Positions 35,677 through 47,287 are shown, counted from the first letter of the stretch. The stretch: 64,000 bases of DNA from Gnetum montanum (GCA_015680685.1 MNCI01020990.1:330993-394992), one strand, 5' to 3'. Notes: generated from the sequence alone by a model not told the origin. Numbers and translations: made by a program.

Positions 35677-36465
35677 TCATGGGACGCAATATCGCATGGG
35701 CTGCAATATCACATACGTGATATCGTGGTGCACCGTCATATCTATAAATAAGAGGTGGCTCTCCCTTGTTTTCCATCCTAGGCCTAGACCATAGCAAAAC
35801 TCTGGCAATTTGACCTCTCTAGAGATAGATTAATTTCCATGTACCCACAATAGGAACTCCAAAGTGAACGGATCTTTATTCGAGCAAATATTGTACCTGA
35901 ACACATGTTTGTGTACGGCAATAAAGACGAACTTCTTGGATAAACCTTGCAGTGCATGGAATAGGCTAAATAGGATTTTATTTAATGTTATTTATTATTT
36001 ATCATTTACATGCTTTATTAGTTATTAAATCTCTCTCAACCCTTCTCTCCTAGTTAAGTGCCTCAGTACGACCGCTTCGAGCATGTACGTTACGCTTGAT
36101 GATCCTAGCAACAATTAGCGTTTGGTAACCAAGGTTGCATTGGTTTAGGGTGTGAATGGTAAGTGGGAACGGATGTTGATGTTAGGTTAATTAAGGCTTA
36201 GTTAGTTAGTTAAAGCTAGTTCATTAGTCTCTTCAACCCTTCACCTTATCAGCATAGGAGATAAAACAGAAAAGCTATAAAAATCATATACCTTGGACTT
36301 ACTTAACCATACACTATGACAAATAGAAGTCTGGGAAGACAATGAATAATTAACCTTAAGTGTTCCATAAGGCGTGTAGGCACTTAGTCTACGGAGTTCG
36401 ACTGGATCACACGTGTAACACTCGTATTTGTATGGTTGAGTGTAGGGGTACCTCGCCACTCATCA
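35677..36465 (+). repeat. Element D 3' LTR (789 bp)
   Basis: Starts TCATGGGACGCAATATC and ends GCCACTCATCA before TSD CTAAT. TATAAATA is at 35743. It carries one fewer block of GATATC hexamers than the 5' LTR. The downstream AATAAAGA at about 35922 may be the polyadenylation signal. Confidence 0.93.
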
Positions 36466-36470
36466 CTAAT

Positions 36471-37442
36471 GCATCCAAAAATTGAAGCAAATCATCAAAG
36501 AGAAGATTGAGCAACTCCTTAAGGTAGGGTTCATCTAGCCCATTGTAGATAGCGAGTGGGTCAACCCACTTATGATAGTAACAAAGAAAGGTGACAAATG
36601 ACAGGTTTGTTTCGACTTTAGGCTGTTAAACATGGCAACATTCAAAGATCATTTTTTGTTTCCATTTTTTGATCAACTGTTAGACACCATATCTGAGCAC
36701 TGCTATTACAGTTTTCTAGATGGTTATAGTGGCTATAACCAAATCCAAATGCACCAAAAGACCAAGCCAAAACAACATTCATGAACCCCTAGGGAACCTT
36801 CACATATTGTAAGATGCCTTTTGGTCTATGCAATGCTCCTACCACTTTCCAACATATGGTCTTAAGCATCTTTTAGTAGCAAATCAATAGCAAAGTAGAA
36901 GTCTTTATGGATGACTTCTCCACTTATAAAACTACATTCAAACAACCTTGCACCTCCTTGAGCAAGTACTCAAAAGATGTGTGGAAACAAATCTATGGCT
37001 CAATTGGAAAAAGAGCCATCTCATGGTCTAAGAAGAAATTGTATTAGGACATAGAATTTTATAGGAAGGGATAGAGGTAGACCCCAAAAAGATAAGGATC
37101 ATCCAAGGAATCACATGGAAACCAAAAACCATCAAAGATGTTCAATCATTCCTTGGACACATTGGCTACTACCTGTGATTTATAGAGAATTTCTCTAAAA
37201 TTGCAAAATCGTTGGTCAAGCTAACAAAGAAAGATGCTTAATTCATCTAGACCATGGAATGTGAAAATATATTTTAGAGGCTCAAACAGAAGCTCATAGA
37301 GACTCCAATTCTATGAGCACTTGACTAGTCCAAACCATTTCATATCATAACAAATGCATCTAATTATGCCTTGGGAGCCATGCTTACATAGTTGGATGAT
37401 AAGAAACGTCCATATTACATCCACTACATAAGTTGAAGTAGT
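36471..37442 (+). pseudogene. Element E reverse transcriptase
   Basis: It resumes after element D. QIIKEKIEQLLKVGF-like text (about 36490), an SEWVNPL-like segment, then a gap in frame, YCKMPFGLCNAPTTFQHMV (about 36808-36865) and KVEVFMDDFSTY (36890-36925), which is the active-site F-M-D-D with both aspartates intact. SFLGHIGYY-like text follows near 37150, and an ASNYALGAML-like RNase H start near 37350. Frameshifts and stops are frequent. The F-M-D-D-F-S form is typical of the Athila/Tat branch. This is the only RT in the window with an intact catalytic motif. Confidence 0.88.
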
Positions 37443-37700
37443 GTGGGTGCACAATTGAATTACACCACTACAGAGAAAGAACTGATAGTGGTGATGTATG
37501 CTCTAAAAAAGTTTAGGTACTATGTTCTTGGATTTAAAGTGTTTATGCACATTAATCACAGTGCCATTCACTTCCTCATGAACAAGCCAACGATAATCCC
37601 CCACATTCACTTCCTCATGAACAAGCCAATGATAAGCCCCCATGTCATATGGTGGTAAGTGATCTGAGAATGTGGTCGTTGATCATTTGTCTTGGTTACA
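37443..37700 (+). pseudogene. Element E RNase H with internal 39-bp duplication
   Basis: GAQLNYTTTEKELIVVMYAL, then KKFRYYVLGFKVFMHINHSA (family: TxxEKELLAxVxALxKFRxYLLGxKxxxxTDHxA; the catalytic TDH has become INH). The stretch IHFLMNKP-xIxPH occurs twice in tandem (37566-37643), a perfectly in-frame 13-residue duplication. A frame break follows before DHLSWL-like text near 37685, which ends the domain. Confidence 0.9.
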
Positions 37701-39101
37701 ATGGAATAGCAAAGAGAAGGAGAGACTACTCTCTAACCAATTTCCTAATGAAATCCTTTTTGCTAGTGCAATACATGAATAAGTGTCCATAGAACCAAAA
37801 TGATATGATGGCATTCTCACTTATCTTCTTACTCAAAAGATGCCACAAGATCTAGACTACAAGAAAAAACAACAATTTCTTTATTGGGCTAAGCACTTCA
37901 TTGAAATCAACAGATACTTTTACAAGGTGTGCACCAATGGCTTGGTTCATTGGTGTGTCCTTAACATGGATAAATTGTGCATTCTCCAAGATTCTCACAA
38001 AGGTCCTTGTAGAGACCACTATGAAGCTAGATGCATGACCAAAAAAATCCTAGTGGCAGAATAATGTTGGCCCACAATCTTCAAGGATGTCCACCAGTCT
38101 ATTCAATCCTATGAGTGCTATCAACAAGACAATGGAATGACCACATGAATGGAGGATCCTCACCAGTGGATTTAATCACTAGAATCCTTCGACATATGGG
38201 GCATCAACTTCATTGGTCCCATCACATCCATGTCTAATGGAATGGCATATTTAATCATCACCATTGATTACTATACCAACTGGGAAAAAGTAGCAATTGT
38301 TATCGACTATACATTATTCACTGCTACTCAATTTGTACAAAAAATTGTTGTGAACAAGTTTGGGATGCCACATGCACTAATTTCTGACAATGGAACCCAT
38401 TTTACAAGTGCTACTTTTTGATAGCTTATGCAACACTTTGGGGTTCAACATAAATTAACAACACCCTATCATCCCAAGCCAACGATCAATGAGAGGTGAC
38501 TAATAAGAAGATCACAAAGATTCTAATAAGAACTATTAGAAAATATAGGAGAGACTAGAGCATAGAACTTAACAATGCCCTTTGGACCTACCACTCAACA
38601 TGGAAACTCCCTATTAGCTACTCTCCCTATGAGCTAATGTACAGAAAACTCTCAACGCTCCCAATTCAATTTGAGCTCCATACACTTTGAATAACTTGAG
38701 ACCTAGATGTTGACCTAAGTCTAGTGCAAAAAGAAAAATTGATCAACCTAAATGTTCTAAACAAAAATCAATTAGTGACTCTATCCTTGAATGAATTGCA
38801 CAAGACATTCAACAAACAACATCATGACCTTAGGATATAGAAAGAGAAATTTCAACTAAGAGATAAGGTTCGCTATTGGAACCCCACACATGTTTCTTAA
38901 AAAACCAAATTCCAAACATTGTGGAAGTTCCCTTATATAATTGATGAAACCTTTCCTTCTAGAACCATGATCATATACAAACTTGAAAGCCTAAATAAGA
39001 AGCATTTGGTCAACATCCAACAAATAAAGCCTTTCCACAAGCCCAAGCAAGCCAATGTAACAAATATCTCAATAGATGGACAACTATGCTCAATTTTTTA
39101 G
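37701..39101 (+). pseudogene. Element E integrase
   Basis: The zinc-binding HHCC region lies at 37990-38125 (HKGPCRDHYEARCMTKKILV, then C..C as CYQQ). The core has ESFDIWGINFIGPITS (about 38185-38225), where the first catalytic Asp of WGIDFxGP is Asn. ITIDYYTNW and HALISDNGTHFTS (38370-38412, second Asp intact) follow, then HPKPTINER where the final catalytic Glu region is altered. The C-terminus at 38919-39101 has LWKFPYIIDE-like text, then LVNIQQIKPFHKP, the usual end of Athila-type pol. Stops lie between these pieces. Confidence 0.88.
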
Positions 39102-41072
39102 ATCTCCTTCTTCCAACTTAGTCATGGGGAAGATGTCCATCCATACTAATCATATACATGACTTAGTTTTTCTATTTTTTTATTTTAAAATTTTTTTCTA
39201 TTTTACACCATTGTTAGTACATTTCAATTTTTCTTGAATATTTTACACTTTCTTATATATTTTACTTTATCTTGGTTCATTTTTTAAATTTTTATTAATA
39301 AACATGCTTTGTGCTAATAGGAAATAATGGTTTTATAGCTATTTCTAATGGTGGTTTGTGCTTAATATGTTGTTTGCTAATGTCTGGTTTTTATTTTTGA
39401 ATTTTTGTACTAATGATTAACACATGGTTTCTTTTTCATGAAACAGGTAGTGAGTCCACATCATCCACCCATCCACAAACTCTATGATTTTTCTTATTTT
39501 GGAAGTATGAGATCCCTTTCATTAAATAAAATTTTAATAAATTTATGACCTTGGTAGTTTCCAAAATTGGAAAGGATTCAAAGGTTTCACAGGGTGTGAG
39601 TTCAAGGGGACTCAATACTTTATGTACTCTTCTACTAACTTGGGTGCATGAGTTTTTTAATGGATTTCTTACCATTCTATGTCGACTAATAACAAGAAGT
39701 TGAATAAGTATTTACATGGTATGGTTCACATCCAAAAGAAAAAAACCAAAACAAAATTGAAAAAACAAATAATAAAATATGATGAAAATTCAAAGCACAT
39801 CCCTTAGACAAATAAATGGGCTACATGCACTGGTTATGGAACTAGAAAGACATCTTACCTATGCTTGAAGGTTTCGTCTAATTAAGGCCCTCTCTTACTT
39901 CTTGCTTCTCTTTTCTTCTCTTTAAGGAATGGTGGTTGTTCTATGGAAGCACTCTTGTGTCTTAAAGGGGTGGATTAGTCTTAGAGTAGCAATGCAAAGT
40001 CACTAAAGGTGGTTGGTTTTGGTCTAGACTAAGGATGAATCTTCTTAAGTCATTTAAACACAAAAGCACAAGGGACTTCTTATGACCTCAATTCGAAATT
40101 CCATCCCACATTCTCTGATGTATTTGAATTCCTTGGTAGAATCTTCTATGTCTTGGACCTTAACTTCCATCAACCATTAATCACCTATGGGGTCCACAAA
40201 CCTCTTAGGTTGAGGTTATGCAAGGGAAAACAAGGCTTGTGCCTACTATGGGGAGGACCCCCTTGCATATCTCTTGGTTGGGTTCATTAAGCACGTTATC
40301 CTTAGGCATTCTTGCAATTAGAATCTTTCATACACCCATCTTCTACATCCAACCATGTGCTCCTTTACATATTTTCTTTAATTCGCACATTCTCTATCAA
40401 ATTTTAAAATTTTTAAGGTTTTAAAGATCCTCTTCAATGATTTCATTGTATTCTTGGCTTTTCTAGGACTCCATGGACCCCAAATTCATTCAAAAATTCC
40501 TTGTATTTTTTGAAATATTTAAGTTTGAAAATTTTGTTTATGGACCCCATAAACGAGGCCCCATCAACGAATCCCATGTGTATATGAGGCCCCATATACA
40601 TGGCCCCATCAACATAGTGCAAAAATACTATAAATATGCATGACCCCCTTAGTAATTTTCACATTTTCTCACAAATTCCAAGGGAGTTTTTGCAATTTTC
40701 AAAGCCTAGAACCTTCCAAAGCCCATAACTTCCTAATTGTTTGTCTAAATGACTTCATTCTTCAACCCTATAGCTCTCAAAGGTAATCTCTTAGTCATAA
40801 GGGCCATAAATGTGCCATTTTTGACTAAAATTTTTTTGCCATTTATCTAACTCCCGCAAAGGTTTAACTAGGAAATCAACATTTGAACATCAAATTATAG
40901 AAGTTAAACCCTTTCAATGATCTTTGATGACACTTACAATAAAATATTAATAAAATAATCAATCTACCATGGTCCAACCATAGCTAAGTGTAACTAATTA
41001 ATGAGATAAGGTATCGAAATATTTTAAGTTACACATTATATCTACTAGTCCACGAATGTGTTGTGACCACAG
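39102..41072 (+). other. Element E noncoding region between integrase and extra ORF
   Basis: About 2 kb without a credible ORF. It contains a T-rich tract (39160-39290), a TTCAAGGGGACTCAATA block (about 39600), GCCTACTATGGGGAGGACCC (40241-40260) and an internal promoter-like module (40536-40645). The short frames at 39436-39675 (minus) and 40218-40424 (plus) are not gene-like. Confidence 0.7.
40536..40645 (+). promoter_or_regulatory. Internal copy of LTR-E promoter motif
   Basis: Three CCCCAT-type motifs (ATGGACCCCATAAACGAG, TATGAGGCCCCATATACA, GGCCCCATCAACATAGTG) precede CTATAAATATGCA at 40628-40640. The same 13 bases form the TATA region of the 5' LTR (25566-25578), also preceded by TATGAGGTCCCAT and by CATCAACGTAGTG. 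In the 3' LTR CATCAACGTAG lies 14 bp before CTATAAATA; here the gap is 10 bp. The module sits about 430 bp upstream of the extra ORF. A separate promoter for that ORF is inferred. Confidence 0.7.
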
Positions 41073-43880
41073 ATGGTACCAAAAGGCAAACACGCATAGG
41101 AAGGAGGACCATCTCAACCAAGGGAAAACAACTAAGAATGGGAAGGGGCCAAGAACTGGTCTAGGAAGAACTAATCATAACCCATGCCACATGTGGTAGC
41201 AATAGAACATTTCCACGAGGACAAGGCACCAGCTCAATAAGCAAACCTTGAGGTGACCTTGATGGAGGCTAGCCTAAATTAGATCAAATCAAGGAAGGTC
41301 CAGAAGATGATGCTCTAGGAGTTGAACTTTTTCACTTTCTTGGAGCAAGCACCTAAAGAGATACAAGACTAATTGAAGACCTCTCCCATGTGGCCAATCA
41401 TCACTTCCAATGGGGAGTGGTATATGGAAGAGACATTCTTATTTTGGAACAATATGCAGCTCAGTTCAACAATAAAAATCAAGGACATTTCAGTGTTTTA
41501 CTTGGTGTAGGCCATTGCAGAGGCACTTGGGTTGCCTAAAACTAGGGCGAATATCATCAAGATTCTAATGTAGATGGACCCCAACATCAAAAAGAAATGG
41601 ATTCTATGGTGCTATGGTATCAACCGCAAGGAGTACGATGCACTCACACTAATAGAAAGAATCCACAACAAGATTGTAGCCTTTCAGCTAAACCTCACAG
41701 TGAGGTCCAACAAGATCACTACTTTTTCTACCCATGCATGTGCTACATGTCCTACTTTGAGTGGAAGATTCCCAATCAACTTTCCATAGTTAATCTATCT
41801 AGAGATAGAGAAGTAGTTCAAAGAGAATGAATATGGAAGAAAGGCACATTTCTTGCCATGCCTTATAAGAAAACTATGTCAAAGGGGAGGAATATTTTGC
41901 TACACTAACAATGCCCTCTGATGTGCTCCAACCACTAATTGGGCTAAGATGATGAAGGGTAAAATGCCTGCAACAACCATTTAAAAAGAGGAGTAGCAGC
42001 TGCCACCTCCATCTACCACTCAAAAAATCATGCTAAACATCACTACAACATCCTAACAGTTGCATGAGTACCAAGAATGGCTCTTGAGTGAGCAAGAGAA
42101 ACAAGTAGGCATAAGTGATGGAGACTCATCTTTGTACTGGCTAGCAGTGAGTCACTTGAATGAGGTGGCCTGAATAGTCAGCCTGATGGTAAGAGGTGGA
42201 TCCATTTTCTCTGCCCAACGAATGTAGTTGTCCACAAGGTCAAATCTGAGTGCGAGAGAGGTAGTGGTATGTCTCTCAAAATAGCAACAACACCTAGAGA
42301 TTTTTGGGAATGTTGTGACCTTCTCGGTGTGCTTAGAGGAGCGAAAGGGGACAACAGTACTAGTGATGTAGTACTAAGGGAAAGAAACAATAGCAAAGGT
42401 AGTTGTTGACAGAATTGCCAAAATACACAATGCACCTATGGCATCTGTACCAGACGTCACTGCACTTAAAGATGTGCAAACATCTGTAGGAACCATAAGC
42501 AATATGTTAAGTAGAGCATAGCATGAAAAACTACTGAACTGATTGGTAAGAACTAGGCAACCACTTTCGAATGTCTTTGATCTTCTAGATAGTATAATTG
42601 CAACCCAGTCAAAGCTACTAAAGGCAAGGGACAAGAACATTATTTTGAAAGGGTAACTCAAAATAGCCAAGGAGCTAAATGAACACTTGGCTGCTGAAGT
42701 TGCTAAGTTGAGAGTCTAGATTGCCAACCTTGCATTTCTCAACCTAGCATTAACAAAAGATGAATCTCTTGAATGGCTTCACACTAGGCTAAAAGAGGTT
42801 GTGGATGTGATGGAGATGGTAGTGTTCTACCAATTCTTGGTAGAGGCCACCTAGCATAAAATTTAGAAGGCCTTGGATCTAACCCACCAAGAGAAAGTGT
42901 AGCTGACTATAGAAAATGATCACCTGTGACACATTGATGTGCATAAACAACAATTGACTAATTTTATCCATCAATAACATGAGCAACTAGCCTAAACAAA
43001 CATAGAGTTAAGGAGATTGGTAGTTGAGAACAGAAACCTCTCTACGAAGGAGGTTCATTCTCTTCATCAAAAGACTGCAATAGAGGTAACTACTTGGAAA
43101 TCAAAGGCTCTCAAATTTGAGAGAGTCAAGGATCACTACAGAGGCCAAGTTGGCCTACAAAAGGAAGTAAATAAAAACCACATTCAAGTGATGAAGGTAA
43201 AGGTGAATAAGACCTTCTAGCAACTCCAACAAGGATGCAAATTATGGCAGCCCACATTGATGGGATTGATTAGTACAATAAAGTAAAAATTCATTTGAAG
43301 GAGTTGTAGATAGAGGAAATGATTGAATATATAGAGCTTTCCAATCTCTAGTACATAAACTTGGCTATGTTGACTGTTGGACAACCATATTCAAAACTAG
43401 AAAATCAAGTGACCAACTGGGACTTGTTCTACAAGGCCAAGTTCAAGCACCACAAGGACACCAAGCAAAAGCTTGTAGTGGCAAATGCTAAACTCGAGGT
43501 TCTTAAGGACAAATACAATGATTAGAGATATACTATCAAGAGCCTAGCCAAAAGAATGAATGACTACCTAAAGCTACAGAATGTATTAAAGGCATTTGAT
43601 GTCAAACACAAACAATTTGAGGCCTAGTTTGTCAATGTCAAGGAGCTATTCCTAGTAATGCCCTATCCATGGGATATCCCCATTCTAGCCAACATTGGCA
43701 ATGTCACATGGACTATGAATGATCCCCAAAGTAAGCAAGAGAAAATGAAGGCATTACTAGATGCCTTTCACCTTCCACCAGAGGTAGTAATCGTCGTAAG
43801 ACAACCATAGTCACCGCACACACCCGAAGCTAGCAAAGGTCCTTCAAAACCTTAGGAGCCTCCATCACCTAGGATTGTTT
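41073..43880 (+). pseudogene. Element E extra ORF (coiled-coil type)
   Basis: ATG 41073 opens MVPKGKHA, then a charged lead, MEASLN and FFTFLEQAPKEI. A central region WYMEETFLFWNN followed by AIAEALGLPK parallels WYLGKTYQF and AILEVLNLPN in element F, the PF20167-like domain. From about 42600 the text is Lys/Glu/Leu-rich and helical (for example 43017-43220), ending PEPPSPRIV near 43870, like the PMEEPSSPGTT end in F. Many stops and shifts. It occupies the position of the Athila env-like ORF, but I see no signal peptide or membrane helix. Confidence 0.65.
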
Positions 43881-44064
43881 GATCTCCTCAACCATCTTCA
43901 TGCCATCAAAGGATGTGCTATCTAGTTTGAGTAGTCATGTCATGGTATTCAATTTCGTATCATGAAGATCATCAATTTTTGTAATGATGTTGATTTTTAC
44001 ACTCAGGCACTCAATTTTGTTATGTCAGTTTGTTATGTCATCAATCAATAATCTCATACCTTCC

Positions 44065-44113
44065 AAATTTTGTAAAGGAACTCGAATATGACTTTTTATT
44101 CAGTCATGGGGTA
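44065..44113 (+). promoter_or_regulatory. Element E polypurine tract region
   Basis: GGAACTCGAATATGAC then TTATTCAGTCATGGGGTA immediately before the 3' LTR start TGATGAAG. Confidence 0.8.
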
Positions 44114-44995
44114 TGATGAAGCAACAAAGTGCCAAACCTATAGGTTCCCATTGACATTGTGTTGCCTCGTTGACAGGGCCACATCAACATAGTGTTTGCT
44201 ACATTTACGAGGTCCCATCAACGTAGTTCCACAATAAAGTCTATAAATACATACTCACTAGTCATGTTTATGAGAGATCTTATTATACTTGTAGTAGATC
44301 TCTTGTAATTTTGTCATTTGAGAGTTGGAATATTTTTTTGAGTGCCCACAGCAAGAGACAAAAAGTGTACGGATCTTTATTTCAGCACTAATGTACCTAA
44401 GCACACCAGTATGAATGGTAATAAAGATGAGCTTTTTGATCAAACCTTGCAGCACTTGGAATAGATTAATGATTTATTTCTAAATTTAGTATTTCTATTA
44501 ATTATGCAATTAATTAAGCTAAATTAGACTTGCATTTATTAATTAATTAAGCTAAATAGATTAAACACATAAATATGACCATTTTGAGCATAACATACAA
44601 CACTTGGTAATCCCAACAGCACTTAACACTTGGTAGCCCAACAATGTTGTATGTGTTTAGGATGTGTATGAAAAGTGGGACCAAATGCTTATGTTAGGAT
44701 AGTTAGTTATTAATTGCAATTAGATTAATTAAATTAGTTCATAAGTTAAGTTTAAACTTGTTGTTAATCGTAGATGAATAAAAAATAAAATAATAAAAAT
44801 CATGTGCCTCAATTTCACTTAACCATACAACTAAAGCTCCACAAGTGTAGTTGGAAAGACAACGATGGTCATGATTAGGTTTAATGTTCTTGAACTAGTT
44901 TACATGGGAACTTAAGGTCTACAAAATTAGACCAAATTGCGCATGAACACTTGTAATTGGTATAGCTGGCCATAAGGTATACTCGTTGCTCATCA
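44114..44995 (+). repeat. Element E 3' LTR
   Basis: 882 bp, start TGATGAAGCAAC, end CGTTGCTCATCA, followed by TSD CCCTC. TATA region CTATAAATACATA at 44241. Colinear with 25445-26322. Confidence 0.93.
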
Positions 44996-45000
44996 CCCTC

Positions 45001-45463
45001 AAGTTAAAAATATTTTTTAAATAATACATATATATTTAAAAATAACTTTAAAATTAATTAAATTTTGGGACAAAGGCCCTAACCTCATGGGGGGTCAGGG
45101 CCGCATATGGCCCTTATTGCCAATGGCAATAAGGCCTACCATGTTGTAGTGCAACAAGGCTATAAGGCTTGGCCACGCAATGTCATGGTTGGCCCCAATG
45201 ATCAACCAAGAATGCTTTGCCCTACCACTCTACCCCAATAGGGCCAGCAACCATTATCCTCTGCCACACACTACCTTTCACCAATAACTACTGTCCTTCA
45301 CCACACACTACCTTTTGCTAATAACTATTGTCCTCCACCATATGTCATCTTCTACCACACTGTTCACCTCTACTGCATCATCCTCCATCATGCTATCCAC
45401 CACTACCATGCCACGCATCATTCCACACTATTGCCTACCATATGTGCCATCATAGTTCCTAGT
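45001..45463. other. Flank of element E, no gene recognised
   Basis: AT-rich start, then a GC-richer stretch with short perfect palindromes (for example CTTATTGCC, AAT, GGCAATAAG at about 45113-45133). From 45250 it becomes CAC/ACC-rich, with loosely repeated CTACCTTTYRCCAATAACTA-like phrases (45280-45330), leading into the minisatellite. Confidence 0.5.
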
Positions 45464-45905
45464 GCCATTGCCCCTTTAGGTGCACCGTAGACACCGTCGA
45501 CACAATAGATCACTACCCCTTCTAGTGCATCATGGACACCACTGACATTGCAAATCACTACATCCTCCAACACACTATAGACATCAATAGCACTATAGAT
45601 TACTATCCTCTTTGGTGGACCATGAACATTACTACCATTGCATATCATTACCTCCTTCAACACACCATGGGCACTAACGGTGCTGCAAATCACTACCCCC
45701 TTCTATGCTATGGATCACTACTCCCTCCCACACACTGTGGGCACTAATGGTGTCATAGATCACTGCACTTTCTGATGCTCCATGGACATTACCAACACTA
45801 CAAATCATTGCCTCCTCTGGTGCCCCATAGACACCATCGATGTAGTGGATCATTATCCCCTCTGACACCTCACAAACACTACTAGTATTGAGGATCACCG
45901 CTCCT
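45464..45905. repeat. 45-bp minisatellite, about ten units
   Basis: Units beginning ATCAYTRC-C start at 45464, 45509, 45554, 45599, 45644, 45689, 45714, 45759, 45804, 45849 and (partial) 45894. All steps are 45 bp except one 25-bp unit. Each unit contains CACYATGGACAC-like text. On the minus strand it reads as 15-residue repeats (for example VICNVSGVHDALEGV, then VIYCVDGVYGAPKGA) over the frames 45418-45693 and 45674-45913, which differ because of the 25-bp unit. On the plus strand it is also largely open. No promoter or flanking coding domain is apparent. Confidence 0.92.
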
Positions 45906-45952
45906 TTCGACATCGTCTAACCCACCAAAAACCCTCATAGCAATAATGCACT

Positions 45953-46163
45953 AGCTCTGTCTGGGCCATGCAAGCCATTGCACAAGACATGCATGCCCCA
46001 CTTGGACCACATTGACCCTTGCGCAAGCTATACAAACCCTCGCGTTGGTCATGTGCACCCCTATGTGGGCTATACAAGCTCTTGCATGGGCCACATAGGC
46101 CCTTATGTGGGCTATGCATGCCCTTATGTGGGCTGTGTAGGCCCCCACCTAGGCCATGTAGGC
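45953..46163. repeat. 21-bp minisatellite, ten units
   Basis: Phase-perfect 21-bp units (boundaries at 45974, 45995, 46016, 46037, 46058, 46079, 46100, 46121, 46142) with consensus near CCCTTATGTGGGCTATGCAAG. On the minus strand they read as heptapeptides GLHSPHK, GMHSPHK, GLCGPCK, SLYSPHR and so on (ORF 45895-46203). No unit has an indel. It directly follows the 45-bp array. Confidence 0.93.
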
Positions 46164-47287
46164 CCAAAGAAGTCTTCACCTCTACACTCAATGTCACTAC
46201 CATGCAAAAATGCTTGTGGAACCACTACCACATGCAAGTGCGGTGCCACAATTACCGCCCAGCACATCTTCATCACCACTCTCCTAGCATCCCCTACTCA
46301 CTGCTCCTACACCATCACAATTGTTGGTGCTACCCCATCCCTATTGTTGTTCTCACCTATCAATGATGGAAAAAAATTTTGTTGATCAATAAAAAATTCA
46401 AAGTTTCCATTAGCCAACAAAAAATTTGAATTTTTTGCCAACTAATGGAAAAATAAAATTCGAAATTTTTTTCAACCATGGATAATTTAAATTTTTTTCT
46501 CAAAAGAACATTAATTTAAAATTCTAAATGCAAAAAATAATTTTCAAAAAAAAGAATTTAACACATTGGTAGCATGTGAGATAAAAATTCCATAATTAAG
46601 CATGCTTATCCTAGAGTACTATTGGAATGACCTCTCAAGAAGTCTCATTTTTCATGCCAAAGGTTCTAAACCTTAGAAGCCTTAACTTTTGATTTTGAAA
46701 GTATTTTTTGGTAAATGAAGAGTTGTTTCCTATAGATTTCAACCTTCTAGACACAATGGTGAAGTCAAATCCATCCCATAGAACCCTAAAAATTAGTTTT
46801 CACCCCCTTGCCCAATATAGTGCCTTAAGATCCTCAAAATCTCAATTTAGCATAACTAAAGCATACAATGTCATTTTTCAACATATGAATAGTCATTTCC
46901 AACATTTTTCACCTTTTGAACTTAATGGTGAGGTTAGTTTATCATATGGGTACCCGATAATTAGCTTATATCATAAAATTTTCCTTAAAAGTCGATAACT
47001 TAGGGAAACTAATCATGCCTAATAATTCAACTATTGGGACTAACGAATTTAACCTTTTTGAAGCCTCAAGATTCAATGCTTAACCTTTGCAAATAGCCTT
47101 AAGATCACTAACCTTTGGTGAGTCATTAATTACACTATTAGATTCAGTGTCTTAAGTGGGGTAGAAAGGTCGTTAAGAATTAGATAATGTAGTTAGATAT
47201 TACTAAAATAAGATAATGTAGTTCAATATTACGAAATTAGTTGGAGAATCAATTGATGAAACAGAATGGTCTTCAACAATTAAGAAG
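46164..47287. other. No gene recognised
   Basis: CAC-rich sequence to 46370, then AT-rich DNA. Around 46380-46500 AAAAATTTGAATTTTT-like words recur. The open frame 46708-46998 (96 codons) has no recognisable motif and is in a different frame from the pseudogene that follows. Confidence 0.45.

Larger units (their letters stand above)
30000..36465 (+). mobile_element. Element D: nested Athila/Tat-like element lacking RT to integrase
   Basis: Flanked by CTAAT (29995-29999 and 36466-36470). LTR ends are T(A/C)ATGGGAC and GCCACTCATCA, with an expected ancestral start TGATGGGAC. It contains gag and protease, then at a single N (33811) jumps to the noncoding region that in element E lies after integrase. 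No RT, RNase H, integrase or extra ORF is visible. Two other anomalies are an N-joined inverted duplication at 30569-31280 and a 443-N gap at 35101-35543, so some missing sequence may be assembly loss. Confidence 0.88.
25445..44995 (+). mobile_element. Element E: Athila/Tat-like Ty3/gypsy retrotransposon with extra ORF
   Basis: Bounded by 878- and 882-bp LTRs that both start TGATGAAG and end CTCGTTGCTCATCA, and flanked by CCCTC on both sides (25440-25444, 44996-45000). Internal order is PBS for Asp tRNA, gag, protease, RT, RNase H, integrase, a long noncoding stretch, an extra ORF, a polypurine tract and the 3' LTR. The FMDDFS form of the RT active site, the Asp-tRNA primer site and an extra 3' ORF fit the Athila/Tat branch. 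Element D (30000-36465) is inserted between its protease and RT. Without D the element is about 13.1 kb. All coding regions are broken. Confidence 0.92.

Noticed and set aside
41573-41830. Two overlapping plus frames with Cys-rich text, possible zinc finger
   Set aside because: The Cys-rich part is in the wrong frame; the region belongs to the element E extra ORF.
46400-46560. Possible hairpin or MITE from AAATTTGAATTTTT repeats
   Set aside because: No terminal inverted repeats with target-site duplication could be found.
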